Assembly (NCBI GenBank): GCA_026874595.1 | Contig: CM049306.1 | Location: forward strand, 16,079,019 to 16,143,018 | DNA from: Sipunculus nudus | Lineage: Eukaryota > Annelida > Sipuncula > Golfingiida > Sipunculidae | Direction of reading: 5' to 3' | DNA length: 64,000 bases | Part shown: piece by piece, positions 50,201 through 56,285 of the stretch | How the letters are laid out: every line of letters begins with the position of its first letter | Numbering within the stretch: position 1 is the stretch's first letter | Translations under genes and position numbers: made by a program | The notes under the pieces: generated by a model | Database searches by the model: none | Seen by the model: the letters and a program-made list of their open reading frames with translations, nothing else | Told to the model about the DNA's origin: nothing

Positions 50201-51829
50201 TGTTAAAAACTTTTTTTGTGCTTTTTAAAATTACTTCTGAAATATCCCTCATTTTAAACTGAAAGTCTTTATATTCAAGTAAATTTGCTTATGTATTTGA
50301 CGAGATTAATCCAGCCATATTTCAGTTATTCAGCATGCATGTATGTGCTTTTATGAAGCGTCCTTATTTTCTTGACAGGTATTCCTAACTCAGAATGGCT
50401 GGAGACCCCAGTAATATCCCGGGATCATTGGACAACATTAAAAGGTCTTACCCCTGGATATTCATATAAAGTACGAATTGTTGCCAACACCAAAGATGGC
50501 AGAAAAGTTGGTTTTACAAGAAAAATAGTTGCAGGAGAATCTCCAGGTAGGTCCAGGATTATTACATTTGAAGCAAAAAAATAAAGTGCTATAGATGTTC
50601 CTGTATTAAGCAGAAGGTAATTTCTAAGGCACACTTCTGCAACAGAACTATATTGTCTTGTGGTTTAGCATAATATGGCCATTCATTTCCTTTACATTTT
50701 TTTTTTATCTTCTTCCTTGAAAGGCTGTTTACCTGTTAACCAATGAAGAATTCCTTCAAAAAGGAAATATGATCCTTTTTTATGAAGATTTGTTTTTGTT
50801 GTGTCACTGTGATTTTACTGTTTATAATTATAAGTCTGTTAAGTCAAGATATAAAAGTGTGAAGGTGTCTTTCCATGCTCTGTTATGCTTCTTTTTTGAG
50901 GATCATTGTTTTGTCGTTGTCCAATTATCATTCATGAGATACTGTGGCAGATTTGGTGTGGGAGACCCCCCTTCCAGTGGAAACTCTTATTTAGGATTTT
51001 TTTGTGCTAGATAGCAAAATCCTAGATACAGAGAGATTTATAGTTCACTTTGATGAATACAAACAATAGATCTGTGGAAAGGTATCTTCACACCTCTCTC
51101 ACCAAGTTAATACAAAACAGCTTCAAACTGTTTTCATTAATTTCAAATGTTCACATAGCAATCTCAAGTAATGTGGATACACAAGGCCATATGGAGATAG
51201 TTTTAAATAAACTGATTCAATTACTATTGAAATGCTGAGCATTTCAGCACATTTCCAGAGGCACACAATTGTTTTAATTTAACCCATTACTGCTCAGAGG
51301 GCCACTATAACCATTTGAGTCTCAGGCTGATTCATGGAACTTTTTCAACTGACTAGATTTTCTTAAGTCAGTCATATTGCCATTTTATTCCTGTTAATTA
51401 CGTTTCCTATAACCAAAAACACGTCTGTAGTAACTATTAAAAAATGTAGTAAAGAAACTATGAAAACTGAGTAAGATACTACCTGTAATTTAAAGATTGT
51501 CACAATTTCATCCACATCTAGAATACAACTGAATTATAAAGGGTTTGACAATGCATGTTTTTTTTTTGAACGACTGATATATTATTTATTATGTACCAGA
51601 TTAAAATATGCCTGTGTTAATCTCTGAATCCTATTAAAAAATGTGAATATTTTAAATGATCTGAATGGTTTAAAGTTGATTTGAGTTTGGACAGAATATG
51701 TAAGGTGCATGAACTGTTTTTGTTTCAGCAGCAAGAATCCACAGCAACCAGGCCACAGCCACAAGGACTTGTAATATCTACCTCAGTGTTCTAGTATTAC
51801 TTCTTACAGGCAGGTGCTGGACATCTTGA
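14894..51829 (+). CDS. L1CAM/neuroglian-like adhesion protein, 3' part of gene (8 exons)
   Basis: This is the gene-level entry; the exons are listed separately. Joined, they give one open frame of 396 residues: half FN3-A (1-76), FN3-B (77-175), FN3-C (176-269), FN3-D (270-363) and a hydrophobic tail (364-396). Such proteins are cell-surface glycoproteins for axon growth and cell adhesion. L1-family membership is suggested by a basic furin-type site in FN3-A, the 'EG-VPG' link to FN3-B, the 'SPPAHPNGVIKSY' strand and the FN3-C 'VEYRELG' strand. Each complete FN3 domain is split over two exons, and all introns are phase 1. N-glycosylation sequons occur at NIT, NVS and NVT. The oddity is the end: no transmembrane helix plus cytoplasmic ankyrin-binding tail, but a GPI-like signal. 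A contactin relative is the main alternative. Ig domains are outside the window or not found. Confidence 0.8.
15895..16014 (+). CDS. Exon b: first half of FN3-B
   Basis: Acceptor 'tttggcatttcag' at 15894; donor CAAG|GTAAAC. It encodes VPGEVEGV, then MNVEWSPPAHPNG with the strand-B tryptophan, then VIKSYIVSVQ (strand C). Length is 120 bases, phase 1 at both ends. The intron that follows is 16.5 kb and holds A1, C1, A3, A2 and the LTR element. Confidence 0.88.
16182..17342 (+). mobile_element. A1: A-family Helentron-like element with ~157-bp cores
   Basis: The 5' end AGCTAAGCTGA opens a hairpin (TGACT-gta-AGTCA inside). The 3' end has TTCAGCTGAGC, the near-palindrome GGCCCATGGACC and ACTTGTT. 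Between lie about five tandem units; 'cgcaacatccaggga'-like anchors occur at about 16463, 16620, 16770 and 16927, a 150-157-bp period. Each unit repeats 'ctccttggaaacctgaaat', 'gtgacctatattctgtgacc' and 'acatgatttgagcaccca'. No coding capacity. Open frames in it are shadows of the tandem repeat. Confidence 0.8.
17343..18563. other. Intron sequence, nothing recognised
   Basis: AT-rich DNA between A1 and C1. The minus-strand frames at 17450-17938 show no family resemblance. Confidence 0.5.
18564..19938 (+). mobile_element. C1: full-length C-family Helitron-like element
   Basis: The 5' end TTGTATCCGCC forms a hairpin with GTTTTGCAGATAC (loop AGA), followed by a GC-rich 'ccgccgccgctgccgcc' block and 'ttgacctctgacctttc'. 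The interior is a run of ~128- and ~150-base half-units, each starting with a GGTGG..CCACC palindrome. The 3' end carries GTAGTC-acttgtc-GACTAC (19910-19928), then 11 bases ending in CTAG (19935-19938). A hairpin ~10 bases before CTRR is the textbook 3' end of Helitrons. No coding frame conserved. Confidence 0.8.
19990..20045 (+). repeat. CCGT tetranucleotide tract
   Basis: About ten CCGT units with minor variation (gtccgtcgtccgtccgtctg...). The same tract occurs at the same place in A4. CCGT is the complement of the ACGG microsatellite known from bivalve pearl-type elements. Confidence 0.9.
20848..20870 (+). repeat. Poly-C tract
   Basis: A run of roughly 20 C inside A3. The frames crossing it read polyproline and are artefacts. 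Confidence 0.9.
21577..21840 (+). pseudogene. Remnant of Helentron endonuclease-like C-terminus
   Basis: The frame reads QQLIEKPTNDHGNCTDHLF, then SVSTLGNTWSGHKILFATIS. This resembles the C-terminal part of endonuclease/exonuclease/phosphatase domains fused to Rep-helicase in autonomous Helentrons, with the pattern '(I/L)..PT...GN..DH(V/I)(Y/F)...YWSDHK'. Here the usual SDH carries G for D (SGH), which would remove a catalytic aspartate. The segment ends about 20 bases before the 3' terminal repeat of A3, where an autonomous element's gene would end. Recognition is by pattern only. Confidence 0.5.
21881..22895. other. Intron sequence, nothing recognised
   Basis: Short repeated phrases occur ('taggaaaatataggaaat' near 22412 and 22470; 'gcctttcc' clusters), but no exon or element end is visible. 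The frame 21858-22124 has no recognisable domain. Confidence 0.45.
22896..24199 (+). mobile_element. A2: A-family element with a different ~155-bp core
   Basis: The 5' end AGCTAAACTGACT and 3' end TTCAGCAGAG...GGTCCATGGGCC-ACTTGTT are A-family. About four tandem units are anchored by 'aagttcaaacttcacatgc' at about 23025, 23186, 23341 and 23494. The unit differs strongly from that of A1, but both keep 'gtcactgtgacc(t)atattct' and 'gggcacaaat..taac'. No coding capacity. Confidence 0.75.
24462..25182 (+). repeat. 5' LTR
   Basis: Starts TGTTATGGAG and ends CATTGTATCA. It is identical to the 3' LTR from 24462 through 25113, then differs over about 30 bases and agrees again to the end with few changes. 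It contains AATAAA at 25076-25081, so the R/U5 border should fall near 25095-25115. Confidence 0.92.
27942..28661 (+). repeat. 3' LTR
   Basis: Same start and end as the 5' LTR. Followed by ATAG, the target-site duplication. Confidence 0.92.
28666..30615. other. Intron sequence with two coding-like open frames
   Basis: Mostly unremarkable. A minus-strand frame at 28862-29074 has fairly balanced amino-acid composition (KGDTYISPHCYTDEEGKS...) and could be a fragment of a retrocopied or captured gene, but I do not recognise it. A plus-strand frame at 29591-29896 overlaps a minus frame and is probably chance. A C/T-rich run lies at 30390-30417. Confidence 0.4.
30616..30939 (+). repeat. 28-bp minisatellite
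   Basis: About 12 copies of 'cagtgatcatgaacatatat' plus 'tgtataca'. Early units read 'catgaaca' and later ones 'catggaca', with one variant 'cataacaatt'. Each unit contains the palindrome TGATCA. The two sequence variants are grouped, showing expansion from neighbouring units. Confidence 0.95.
30940..32513. other. Intron sequence, nothing recognised
   Basis: AT-rich; no exon or element end seen before the acceptor of exon c. A 19-base duplication, 'tttatttatcattag', lies near 32115-32150. Confidence 0.5.
32514..32690 (+). CDS. Exon c: second half of FN3-B
   Basis: Acceptor 'ttttctacag' at 32513; donor AATG|GTAAGT at 32691. It encodes EVGRKRHKH..., the tyrosine-corner segment NNLSPFTTYDVTIWA and the G strand GRGPPHTVRVTTQPN. 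Length is 177 bases, phase 1 at both ends. The GRKRHKH stretch is a second basic cluster. The exon end and donor are repeated four more times downstream in the intron (see the 46-bp repeat). Confidence 0.88.
32645..32890 (+). repeat. 46-bp tandem repeat that copies the exon c splice donor
   Basis: The end of exon c plus its donor (cacacagccaaatg|gtaagttgtc) is repeated downstream. GT-donor positions are 32691, 32737, 32783, 32829 and 32869, a spacing of 46, 46, 46 and 40. Copies 2, 3 and 5 keep GTAAGTTGT; copy 4 reads GTTAGCTGT. In-frame use of any downstream copy hits the TGA at 32705, so these would yield truncated products. Confidence 0.88.
33001..33850 (+). repeat. ~33-bp minisatellite
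   Basis: About 25 diverged copies of 'agtcaaagcctccacacagc' followed by 'tgtctaccatgctt'. Reading frames through it (33332-33600) are repeat artefacts. Confidence 0.92.
34446..34989. repeat. Direct repeats (~67 bp) flanking a SINE
   Basis: 34446-34512 and about 34923-34989 share 'aatttgataaa', 'actggta.aatgtgatc.tc' and 'catcataa.aggaattcacag' at roughly 85 percent by eye. They are too long for a normal target-site duplication; a segmental duplication or insertion between duplicated units is likelier. Confidence 0.75.
34514..34790 (+). mobile_element. tRNA-derived SINE
   Basis: Has a polymerase III A box, TGGCTCAGGGG (34523-34533), and a B box, GAGTTCAAATC (34565-34575), at tRNA-like spacing. 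They sit in a tRNA-like 5' region followed by a ~200-bp unrelated body. No intact tRNA cloverleaf is evident, so it is not called as a tRNA gene. The 3' limit is uncertain. Confidence 0.7.
35234..35292. repeat. TA dinucleotide microsatellite
   Basis: About 28 TA units. Smaller TA runs lie at 37014-37031 (just before C2) and 53360-53396. Confidence 0.95.
35293..36268. other. Intron sequence, nothing recognised
   Basis: AT-rich up to the acceptor of exon d. 'aaatccatcaaaatctgttc' near 35355 may belong to an interspersed repeat, but its limits are not visible. Confidence 0.45.
36269..36388 (+). CDS. Exon d: first half of FN3-C
   Basis: Acceptor 'gcatttttccag' at 36268; donor CTGG|GTAAGT. It encodes VPELPKFSAISINGN, then VNVSWLPSDGG (strand-B tryptophan and an N-glycosylation sequon) and TYTVEYRELG (strand C). 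Length is 120 bases, exactly that of exon b, phase 1 at both ends. An in-frame run-on of the open frame beyond the donor is intron. Confidence 0.88.
37032..38219 (+). mobile_element. C2: full-length C-family Helitron-like element
   Basis: The 5' hairpin GTATCCGCCAAAAC-aga-ATTTTGCGGATAC begins at the end of a TA run. The GC-rich block and 'ttgacctctgacctttcctc' leader follow. Four or more core half-units carry GGTGG..CCACC palindromes. The 3' end is GCAGATAC (subterminal partner of GTATCCGC), hairpin GTAGTtgtttgtcGACTAC and CTAG at 38216-38219. It also supplies the uninterrupted leader sequence used to define the A4 insertion in C5. Confidence 0.82.
38220..39879. other. Intron sequence, nothing recognised
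   Basis: Includes a poly-C run at 38253-38268. The overlapping frames at 38903-39218 have no recognisable domain. Confidence 0.45.
39880..40085 (+). repeat. A-family core fragment
   Basis: Shares with A1 cores 'tgacctagaaattccttac', 'cagatgtcctggggaa', 'gacctatattctttgag' and 'taagcacca'. Termini are absent. Confidence 0.6.
40430..42505 (+). pseudogene. Decayed Ty3-type (Metaviridae) gag-pol fragment
   Basis: In order: a CKYCG zinc-knuckle start (about 40475); a retroviral-type aspartic protease core, FQIDTGPSVNILP (about 40748-40787); a shortened link to reverse transcriptase (from about 40985); the RT active-site region, which reads VCIADNIVIHG, with N in place of the second catalytic D; RNase H (about 41830-42175, with IIIDHKPLVSI); and the start of integrase around an IHxxHMGI-like zinc motif, here disrupted (about 42450-42495). 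Stops and frame changes are frequent after 40992, so it is inactive. LTRs are not seen and the 3' part of integrase is lost. It lies in the intron between exons d and e, same strand as the gene. The 165-codon frame at 40495-40992 is its longest intact piece, not a host gene. Confidence 0.85.
42512..42752 (+). mobile_element. A-family 3'-end fragment
   Basis: Ends with CTCAGCTGAGC and 'gacccatgtgtc' ACTT (about 42717-42746), the A-family 3' terminus. The preceding 'caaggtcacatgtgaag' is typical of the subterminal region. The 5' part was probably replaced by the adjoining retroelement. Confidence 0.6.
43131..43292 (+). CDS. Exon e: second half of FN3-C
   Basis: Acceptor 'catggtttgcag' at 43130; donor CTCG|GTAAGT at 43293. 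It encodes GKVTWKTM, the WILVPDVKPGLSYEVRIKV corner and the PLNVTLKPLL G strand with an N-glycosylation sequon. Length is 162 bases, phase 1 at both ends. A B-family transposable element begins only 15 bases beyond the exon end. Confidence 0.88.
43308..46510 (+). mobile_element. B2: B-family element next to exon e
   Basis: The 5' end AGCAAACCTGTGAG lies 15 bases after the exon e boundary and is followed by the GC-rich leader. The interior runs once through the B sequence to about 45010, then repeats much of it from about 45250 ('ggagctagtattattaaatt'), so part is duplicated. GTGGTGCCACC motifs occur near 43745, 43893, 44196 and 45582. The 3' palindrome is missing; similarity stops near 46510. 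Confidence 0.75.
46675..47060. mobile_element. Foldback/MITE-like element
   Basis: Long imperfect inverted repeats: left (about 46690-46803) has 'cagatctcctc', 'attttctgggtttcaaacac' and 'agcaaagaa'; right (about 46973-47055) has 'ttctttgctcaccctggtg', 'tttgaactcagaaaat' and 'gaggagatctg'. A smaller inverted pair lies inside (ATTGGTCTGAT against ATCAGACCAA). The 145-codon frame at 46632-47069 runs through both arms and is probably accidental. Confidence 0.65.
47430..47543 (+). CDS. Exon f: first half of FN3-D
   Basis: Acceptor 'ttccttctgccag' at 47429; donor ATGG|GTAAGT. It encodes GPTLVDFKVMYIGDSSLGL, then TTYYIQYKKMG. It lacks the strand-B tryptophan that the other domains have, but strand C and the phase-1 boundaries fit an FN3 first half. 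Length is 114 bases. Confidence 0.82.
47544..50378. other. Intron between exons f and g
   Basis: No element termini recognised. It includes a short stretch resembling an A-family leader, 'tctatctgtctgtccattaa' (about 47993), without the rest of the element. A segment at 49519-49800 on the minus strand reads LVTSRLVYCNAVLYGL and LQRVQNTTTHIVTRAAHH, the hallmark of a LINE reverse-transcriptase C-terminus, and is listed separately. Confidence 0.5.
49560..49800 (-). pseudogene. LINE reverse-transcriptase C-terminal fragment
   Basis: The minus-strand frame gives SGLVTSRLVYCNAVLYGL, then QMNKLQRVQNTTTHIV. This 'RLDYCNSLLYGLP...LQRVQNxAAR' pattern is the conserved segment after the polymerase domain in many animal CR1/L2-like LINEs, followed by a histidine-containing 'HHCHICQGHQFWILL' like the usual 'HITPVLKSLHWLPV'. 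It is a small 5'-truncated relic, antisense to the host gene. It ends near 'ccgtataatttcaac'. Confidence 0.75.
50379..50546 (+). CDS. Exon g: second half of FN3-D
   Basis: Acceptor 'ttttcttgacag' at 50378; donor CCAG|GTAGGT. It encodes GIPNSEWLETPV, the corner TTLKGLTPGYSYKVRIVANT and KVGFTRKIVAGESP. Length is 168 bases, phase 1. The LKGLxPGxxYKVRV pattern is close to the membrane-proximal FN3-5 of vertebrate L1-family proteins, as recalled. Confidence 0.87.
51729..51829 (+). CDS. Exon h: terminal exon with GPI-anchor-like signal
   Basis: Acceptor 'ttttgtttcag' at 51728, with a second in-frame AG three bases on (51731), so one alanine may be optional. The encoded 33 residues run from a small-residue, polar stretch (SNQATATRT) into the hydrophobic NIYLSVLVLLLTG and end RCWTS before TGA at 51827. 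A short C-terminal hydrophobic segment directly before the stop, preceded by small residues, is the pattern of a GPI-attachment signal. The alternative is one transmembrane helix with a five-residue cytoplasmic tail. No ankyrin-binding tail follows in frame. Confidence 0.8.
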
Positions 51830-52390
51830 CAAAAACACCAAATACAGAATCTATGTTCTGGATCCTTTCAAACCTATGCTGACTCTGTGATCTTTTACCG
51901 GTAGTGTGGGCTGCCTTCCTGCAGGCCTACGCATTCTTTGTGTTGTATACAAAGACTGATGGTAACATTCGCACATCCTGGATATAACAAAAATGGATAT
52001 TCTTACCATATGATGGCCATCAACTGTTGGACACTTGGTCAGGATTCAAATTTCTGAAGATACAAATTTTCATATTCAGTGATATGTTTCTCCACAAATA
52101 TGTTTCTCAGCCCTCTCACAAGACCTGTTCTGACCATAAATTTTTATATGATGTCCTATTTGTGCCGTCCACGTGACCTACAAGAACTGTTCATACTATT
52201 TGTGAGTATACAATGGATATTTATCAATTAGCCAACTACATTCAGCCCTAGCATTGATAAAGATGAAGTAATTATGTTTTCAGTTACACCAAATCTGAAC
52301 TTATGTGTATTATTATTAAGACCAACCTTTTTATGTTGCCATTGTTTTATATGTGCTGTTATCAGAATAAATCAATTTTTGATAACTTTT
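51830..52390 (+). other. Probable 3' untranslated region
   Basis: It follows the TGA codon without further coding resemblance and contains a canonical AATAAA at 52366 followed by T- and GT-rich sequence. Extent is inferred only from this signal. Further AATAAA matches at 53331 and about 53955 could extend the UTR. Confidence 0.5.
52366..52371 (+). terminator. Candidate polyadenylation signal AATAAA
   Basis: First canonical hexamer after the stop codon (about 540 bases on). It is followed within 40 bases by T/GT-rich DNA ('aacttttgtgtcac', 'gtatttttgtg'), the usual downstream element. Confidence 0.5.
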
Positions 52391-53364
52391 GTGTCACAAT
52401 TTGTATTTTTGTGCCCACATTTGTTGACACACAATCTAATGACTAATCCAGGACTTCCATTAAGATACCAATCATCTATTCATGGCTGCTTAATCCAGTT
52501 CAGCCATGTGTACCTTTAAACCTTACTGTGGGACTAGTAGAAGTATTCATATTAGTGGGGTTGTTGTGGCAGACATATGTTACATGCTGATCATGAATCC
52601 TCAGCTTTAAGAGAAATGAGTGCTTGAGATAGAGGAGTGGTCATGTCACAGGGGTGGTAATCAGGCAGGTTTTTACTGTAGGTGACCTCTTAGATAAACC
52701 AATGATCATTTAATAAGCCTGTATCTGGTTTCATTAATTTGATGTTTGCTATGTTTAATTGCAGATTCAAATGTTTTAGGCTACCCCAACAAAATAATGC
52801 ATCAGTAACTAGGAAAATAATTAGATCCCAGAGAAGATTAATGAGCTTTTACCCATTTCATTTTAAGGTTTAATTATAAATAATAACATTTTCTGTTACC
52901 TTAGCTTCCCAGAATCTCATTCTGTTGTTTAGTATTTATACTGACATAGAGATTTTATTTCAACAGTTTTAAAATTAACCAATATAATAAGAAAATGATA
53001 GCTCTTTTGGATATAGAGGGTTATATTATGATTTGACTCTAATCAAGTGACAAGTACACTGTTTCATGCAGCAAGTATTAAATTTAATTGAAGGGCAGTG
53101 TATGTTATTAGATTTTTACCATACCATATGTCCAATATGATGTCCTATATTAATTCGTCATCCACAAATTCAGTAATCAATTTATAATGTCCATATGTGA
53201 TTAATCATTCAGTGCTCTGCTAATATTTTTTTAATATGAAGATTTGTTACTGTTTAATATTAAAATGAAATGCTGCATTCAGATGAATATGTTTAACAGT
53301 ATGTAACCCAGATTCACAATGCCCAAAACAAATAAAATCAGGAAGATGATGGTGAATTAATATA

Positions 53365-53399
<35 letters not shown>

Positions 53400-54387
53400 T
53401 GGCAGTTCCTGTCAATAACAATCTGTATGCATGGTGATTTTTAACCTGCTATTTTATTTATATTTCTATATGTTTTTAGCTATGACATCATGAGGTACAA
53501 ATAGTTTACCTATTTTTATGTTTTTTCATCATCATAAATCTTTTATATATAATATAAATAATATAAAATGATATAAATCAGAGAATATAAGAACATGGTA
53601 AATTAATGAACTAATTTCAAATTTATTTAATGTAGTTAATACATGTATACCCTTAGGTCAGGCAGAGTCAATTGTGGAGGTAGTGTTTTTCAAAATGTCA
53701 AAGGCTTTGAAGTACTCATAGAACACTCTGAAATCTCAATCCTGATGTTTGTACATAAGTCAACACTGTAACTTTACCAACACATTTTCATGCTGCAGGT
53801 TTTCTTTACCTTTGTTCTGCTGAAAAATATATCAGTTTAAAGAAAAACAGTCTGCTATTTAGGGTTTTGTTCACTGCCTTTGGACAAGTTAACTTTTTAA
53901 TTCCTTATGATGCATTTGTCCTCTTAAATTAAACATCTGTTGTTCCTCTTTATTTTAATAAAATAAAAACACATTTTTTCTGTAACTAATTTTCTTAATT
54001 ATACTTTAATATGCAGAATAAATTATGTTCATGGGAAGAAAATTACCCAGTTTTTAGGTATCTTTTTTATACCTTCTTATTGAAATTTATTATTTAAATT
54101 GAAAGCATACTTAACTGTTATGCACTATGTGAAATATAACAAATTCCTTTGATACCTTAGGTGTCTGTTTTCTTTGTCATTAAACTCCATCTTCCTGGAG
54201 TTGATGGCAACATATTTAGATCCTCATCTTTTTTTTTAATGTAACTTTGATATCTCTTTACACATATTTCCACCACCAGATAATTTGGTTCCAAAGGTCA
54301 AACATATACATGTATTTCAGTAGGGCTGGTACTACCAACCTGTGTTAGTAAAAAGTAGGGATTACAGAAGGTGTTTTGTTTAGATTA
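52391..54387. other. 3' flank, nothing recognised
   Basis: Very AT-rich, with a TA tract at 53360-53396. I looked for a transmembrane segment or ankyrin-binding motif as an alternative 3' exon of the adhesion gene and saw none. Confidence 0.45.
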
Positions 54388-54620
54388 GATATACACTTCT
54401 CATACAGGACATAAAGCTGTAGATCCTCAAAAGTGGTAAATAGAGCAACAATCTGATTTATGAAGAATCACATTGAATAAAGTATCAGAAAAATTGTAGG
54501 TGAAGGAAATGCACAAGTAATACTTGATTTAAATCAGATATTATAGCAGGTGTATTTGGAATGTTTAGATAGAATATACACTTCTCATGGAGAACATAAA
54601 GTTTAGATCCTCTAAACTGT
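54388..54620 (+). repeat. Tandem duplication, with a third partial copy at 57020
   Basis: 'agatatacacttctcatac' and 'acataaagctgtagatcctc' (about 54390) recur as 'agaatatacacttctcat' and 'acataaagtttagatcctc' (about 54572), a ~183-bp spacing. 'aataaagtatcagaaaaatt' to 'tcagatattatagc' (54476-54545) recurs at 57023-57092, beyond element B3. Confidence 0.75.
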
Positions 54621-54705
54621 AAAACAGAAGAATCAGCTTAATAGTTAAATTTTTCACAAGAAGTTAGTATCCTAGGATAGGGTTCTTTCATTTGTATATG
54701 AATAT

Positions 54706-55214
54706 CAGTGTTGGGAGTCGGTTCCTTTTTCATAATCAATGATCAATGATCGATTATTAATCGGTTTAGACAAATACAAAGAAATATGCAACTATCTGTG
54801 AAACTGTACTTCGTTTAACCCAGCCGGCATGTCTGAGTAATTCTACCTTAAGAATATGAGTTCTTGCCTTTTTAATTTTCCTCTTAATACTAAGTTATGC
54901 TATTCCAAGTATCATTTTAATTAATTAAAATAATCAAGAATTCAACCATACTTTATTAAGTTCTCCGTTCTCGTATCTTCTGTGTCATGCTAATTTACAT
55001 ACAGAAGTTATTTGGGAACACAGACTCATTATATGAAGTGCGAAATAATGTAAAAAAAAAATGAATCATTCTTGCCTCTAACATAAGGCATTCTGGAAAA
55101 AAAAAACTAGCCATGATTATGATGTAATCGATAGTTGCCTTTGGTAATTGAGCGCTTGAAAGGGGCAGCAAACTGACTGACTTTCGATAAAACTTGATGA
55201 TCGGCCCATCATTA
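54706..55214. mobile_element. Possible hAT-type insertion inside B3
   Basis: A 509-bp block interrupts B3 and is flanked by an 8-bp direct repeat, ATGAATAT (54698-54705 and 55215-55222), the size made by hAT transposases. The left end CAGTGTTGGGAGTCGG is hAT-like. The right end does not show the inverse CCAACACTG, so its terminus has decayed or the assignment is wrong. Confidence 0.5.
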
Positions 55215-56171
55215 ATGAATATATTGAGTTCGTTGATTTTTGGATAGTCATAGAAAGCTGAATTGATTCTTTGGGCCATTAGGCCATTAGTAAGCCTATT
55301 TCAAACTCTGAGGGCTGCTATACAAAATTGTTGTTTCAACTTCTGTAACATTGCACAAATATTATTCTTTGAAGGCCATTGTTCAAGTTTACTTAAAGAT
55401 TTTTGGATTTTTTTTTTACCTTTAACAATGAAAGGATTGCATCTTTTATTATTCTTAACATTTTGATCAACAATTCTTATAAATATATCAGCTTGAAAAA
55501 ACAGCATTGTAGCAAAAGTCATTCAGTATGTGTAAACAGATTTACCAACAGGCCAAGATTGTGTCTGTATCTATAAATAGCTTGGCAGACTGCTAACTAT
55601 TTCAGATTTGGCAACAAGCCAATGGTCAGCCTAGATCTATTCATAAATTTAGCAGACTGCCAACTGTTTCAGATTAGGCAACAGGTCAACAGTCAGTGCA
55701 GCAAGGTACAGGTCAAGAGTTCACACAGTGCAGCCAGGTACAGGTCAACAGTTTACTCAGTGCAATAGCTTCAGCAATTTGTTCTGGTTCACTCAGAGCA
55801 ACTGCCTGCCTGAGCAGGCAACTGCCTGCCTGAGCAGAGCTTGATCATCCCAGTGCACCTGACTCAAGAGAAGTTTGATGTATTAGCCTGATATTTTGAC
55901 TTTTCCATGCATCTTTGATGGCTTTCTTGTTCACAAGACTGGTGTTGCCACCTACAATGACTTTTGCACATTGTATGTCCCTCCATATTTCTCAGAAGGG
56001 ATTTGATATATCAGCCTGAAATTGTGCATATTTATACATATCAGGTAGCTTTGTGGTATACAAGATTGGTGGTGCTATCTACAGAAATATTTGCACTGTG
56101 TATTGCCCTGCTTATATTTTTAGGAGGGATTTGATATATCAGCTAGCCTGAAATTGGGCATATGTATATGT

Positions 56172-56285
56172 CGCAGTGTAGATGGGAATCCAGTTGAGTT
56201 CAAACTCAACTGGTTGAGATAGGAATTCCCATCTCAACAATTGAGATGGGGATAGTCACTGTTATTCCCATCTCAACTAGGGAAT
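56172..56285. repeat. Cluster of perfect hairpins
   Basis: CAGTTGAGTT-ca-AACTCAACTG (10-bp stem) is followed by CCCATCTCAA-caa-TTGAGATGGG (10-bp stem), then another CCCATCTCAACT that can pair with the same partners. It lies in the B3 interior where B1 has no such sequence. Confidence 0.85.
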
